This document shows positions 5,563 through 5,672 of a stretch of DNA of 5,672 nt, piece by piece (position 1 is the stretch's first letter; each line of letters starts with the position of its first letter). Position numbers and translations under genes: made by a program. Origin of the DNA: an uncultured Oscillospiraceae bacterium (lineage in GTDB: Bacteria; Bacillota; Clostridia; Oscillospirales; Oscillospiraceae); the NCBI GenBank assembly GCA_934589665.1, contig CAKTOJ010000100.1, positions 1 to 5,672 on the forward strand, in the 5' to 3' direction. The notes beneath the pieces are model-generated. The model was not told where the DNA came from. It ran no database searches and saw only the letters and a program-made list of their open reading frames with translations.

Positions 5563-5672
5563 TTACGCCTCGATACCGCGGGAGGAAAGATATTTCTTGA
5601 CCATCAGCGCCACCTTGAAGGTGATGGCGTCGTCAAACTCACGCAGGTCAAGACCGGTGAGCTTCTTGATCT
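5563..5672 (-). CDS. C-terminal end of an unidentified protein (partial)
   Basis: The last 35 codons of a minus-strand gene that enters from the right edge, ending in TAA at 5565-5563. The visible tail contains KKLTGLDLREFDDAITFK followed by VALMVKKYLSSRGIEA. It looks like a soluble, amphipathic helical C-terminus with no membrane segment. I cannot name the family from this fragment. The reading is supported by the codon use, by the absence of stops to the window edge, and by the strong terminator 13 bases after the stop. Confidence 0.72.
   Translation of the reverse strand, partial: IKKLTGLDLREFDDAITFKVALMVKKYLSSRGIEA

Noticed and set aside
1..5672. CRISPR arrays, tRNA/rRNA genes, insertion sequences, phage or attachment sites
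   Set aside because: No spaced direct repeats, cloverleaf-like sequences, transposase or integrase motifs, or terminal inverted repeats were seen. The window reads as ordinary chromosomal gene content.

Overview
Every gene I can support in this window lies on the minus strand, so it reads from right to left. GC-rich, strongly biased coding sequence, AT-rich intergenic gaps, near-consensus sigma-A promoters, AGGAGG-type ribosome binding sites and hairpin-plus-U-tract terminators point to a Gram-positive bacterium. A lipoprotein substrate-binding protein and an FtsE-FtsX-M23 peptidase cluster fit this. My best guess is a gut-type member of the Clostridia (Oscillospiraceae/Ruminococcaceae-like). 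That placement is inference from style and gene content, not from a marker gene.

Right to left: (1) the last 35 codons of an unrecognised gene (5563-5672), closed by a strong terminator with a UUCG tetraloop (5520-5549). (2) A near-perfect promoter (5458-5486) driving ftsE (4737-5414), ftsX (3843-4730) and a secreted coiled-coil M23 peptidase (2603-3820). This is a compact operon with gaps of 6 and 22 bases, ended by a 13-bp-stem terminator (2553-2588). (3) A 255-codon open frame of unknown function (1834-2601) whose first ATG lies before that terminator, so the hairpin falls inside its 5' end. (4) A self-contained small transcription unit: promoter (1686-1714), a 76-residue membrane protein (1413-1643) and a terminator (1352-1385). 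(5) A lipoprotein solute-binding protein of the branched-chain amino acid ABC transporter family (118-1305), followed by a 13-bp hairpin without a U-tract (41-81). At the left edge there is a likely ribosome binding site for the next gene, plausibly a transporter permease.

The FtsE ATPase and FtsX membrane protein are expected to form a divisome or elongasome complex that controls the extracellular peptidase encoded beside them. Here that peptidase keeps every M23 zinc and catalytic residue, so it should cut peptidoglycan itself rather than act as a dead EnvC-type activator. The solute-binding protein belongs to a separate nutrient-uptake module. I do not see an obviously new system. The least explained parts are the 76-residue membrane protein, the 255-codon frame with the embedded terminator, and how the solute-binding protein gene is transcribed from a 46-base gap behind a terminator.
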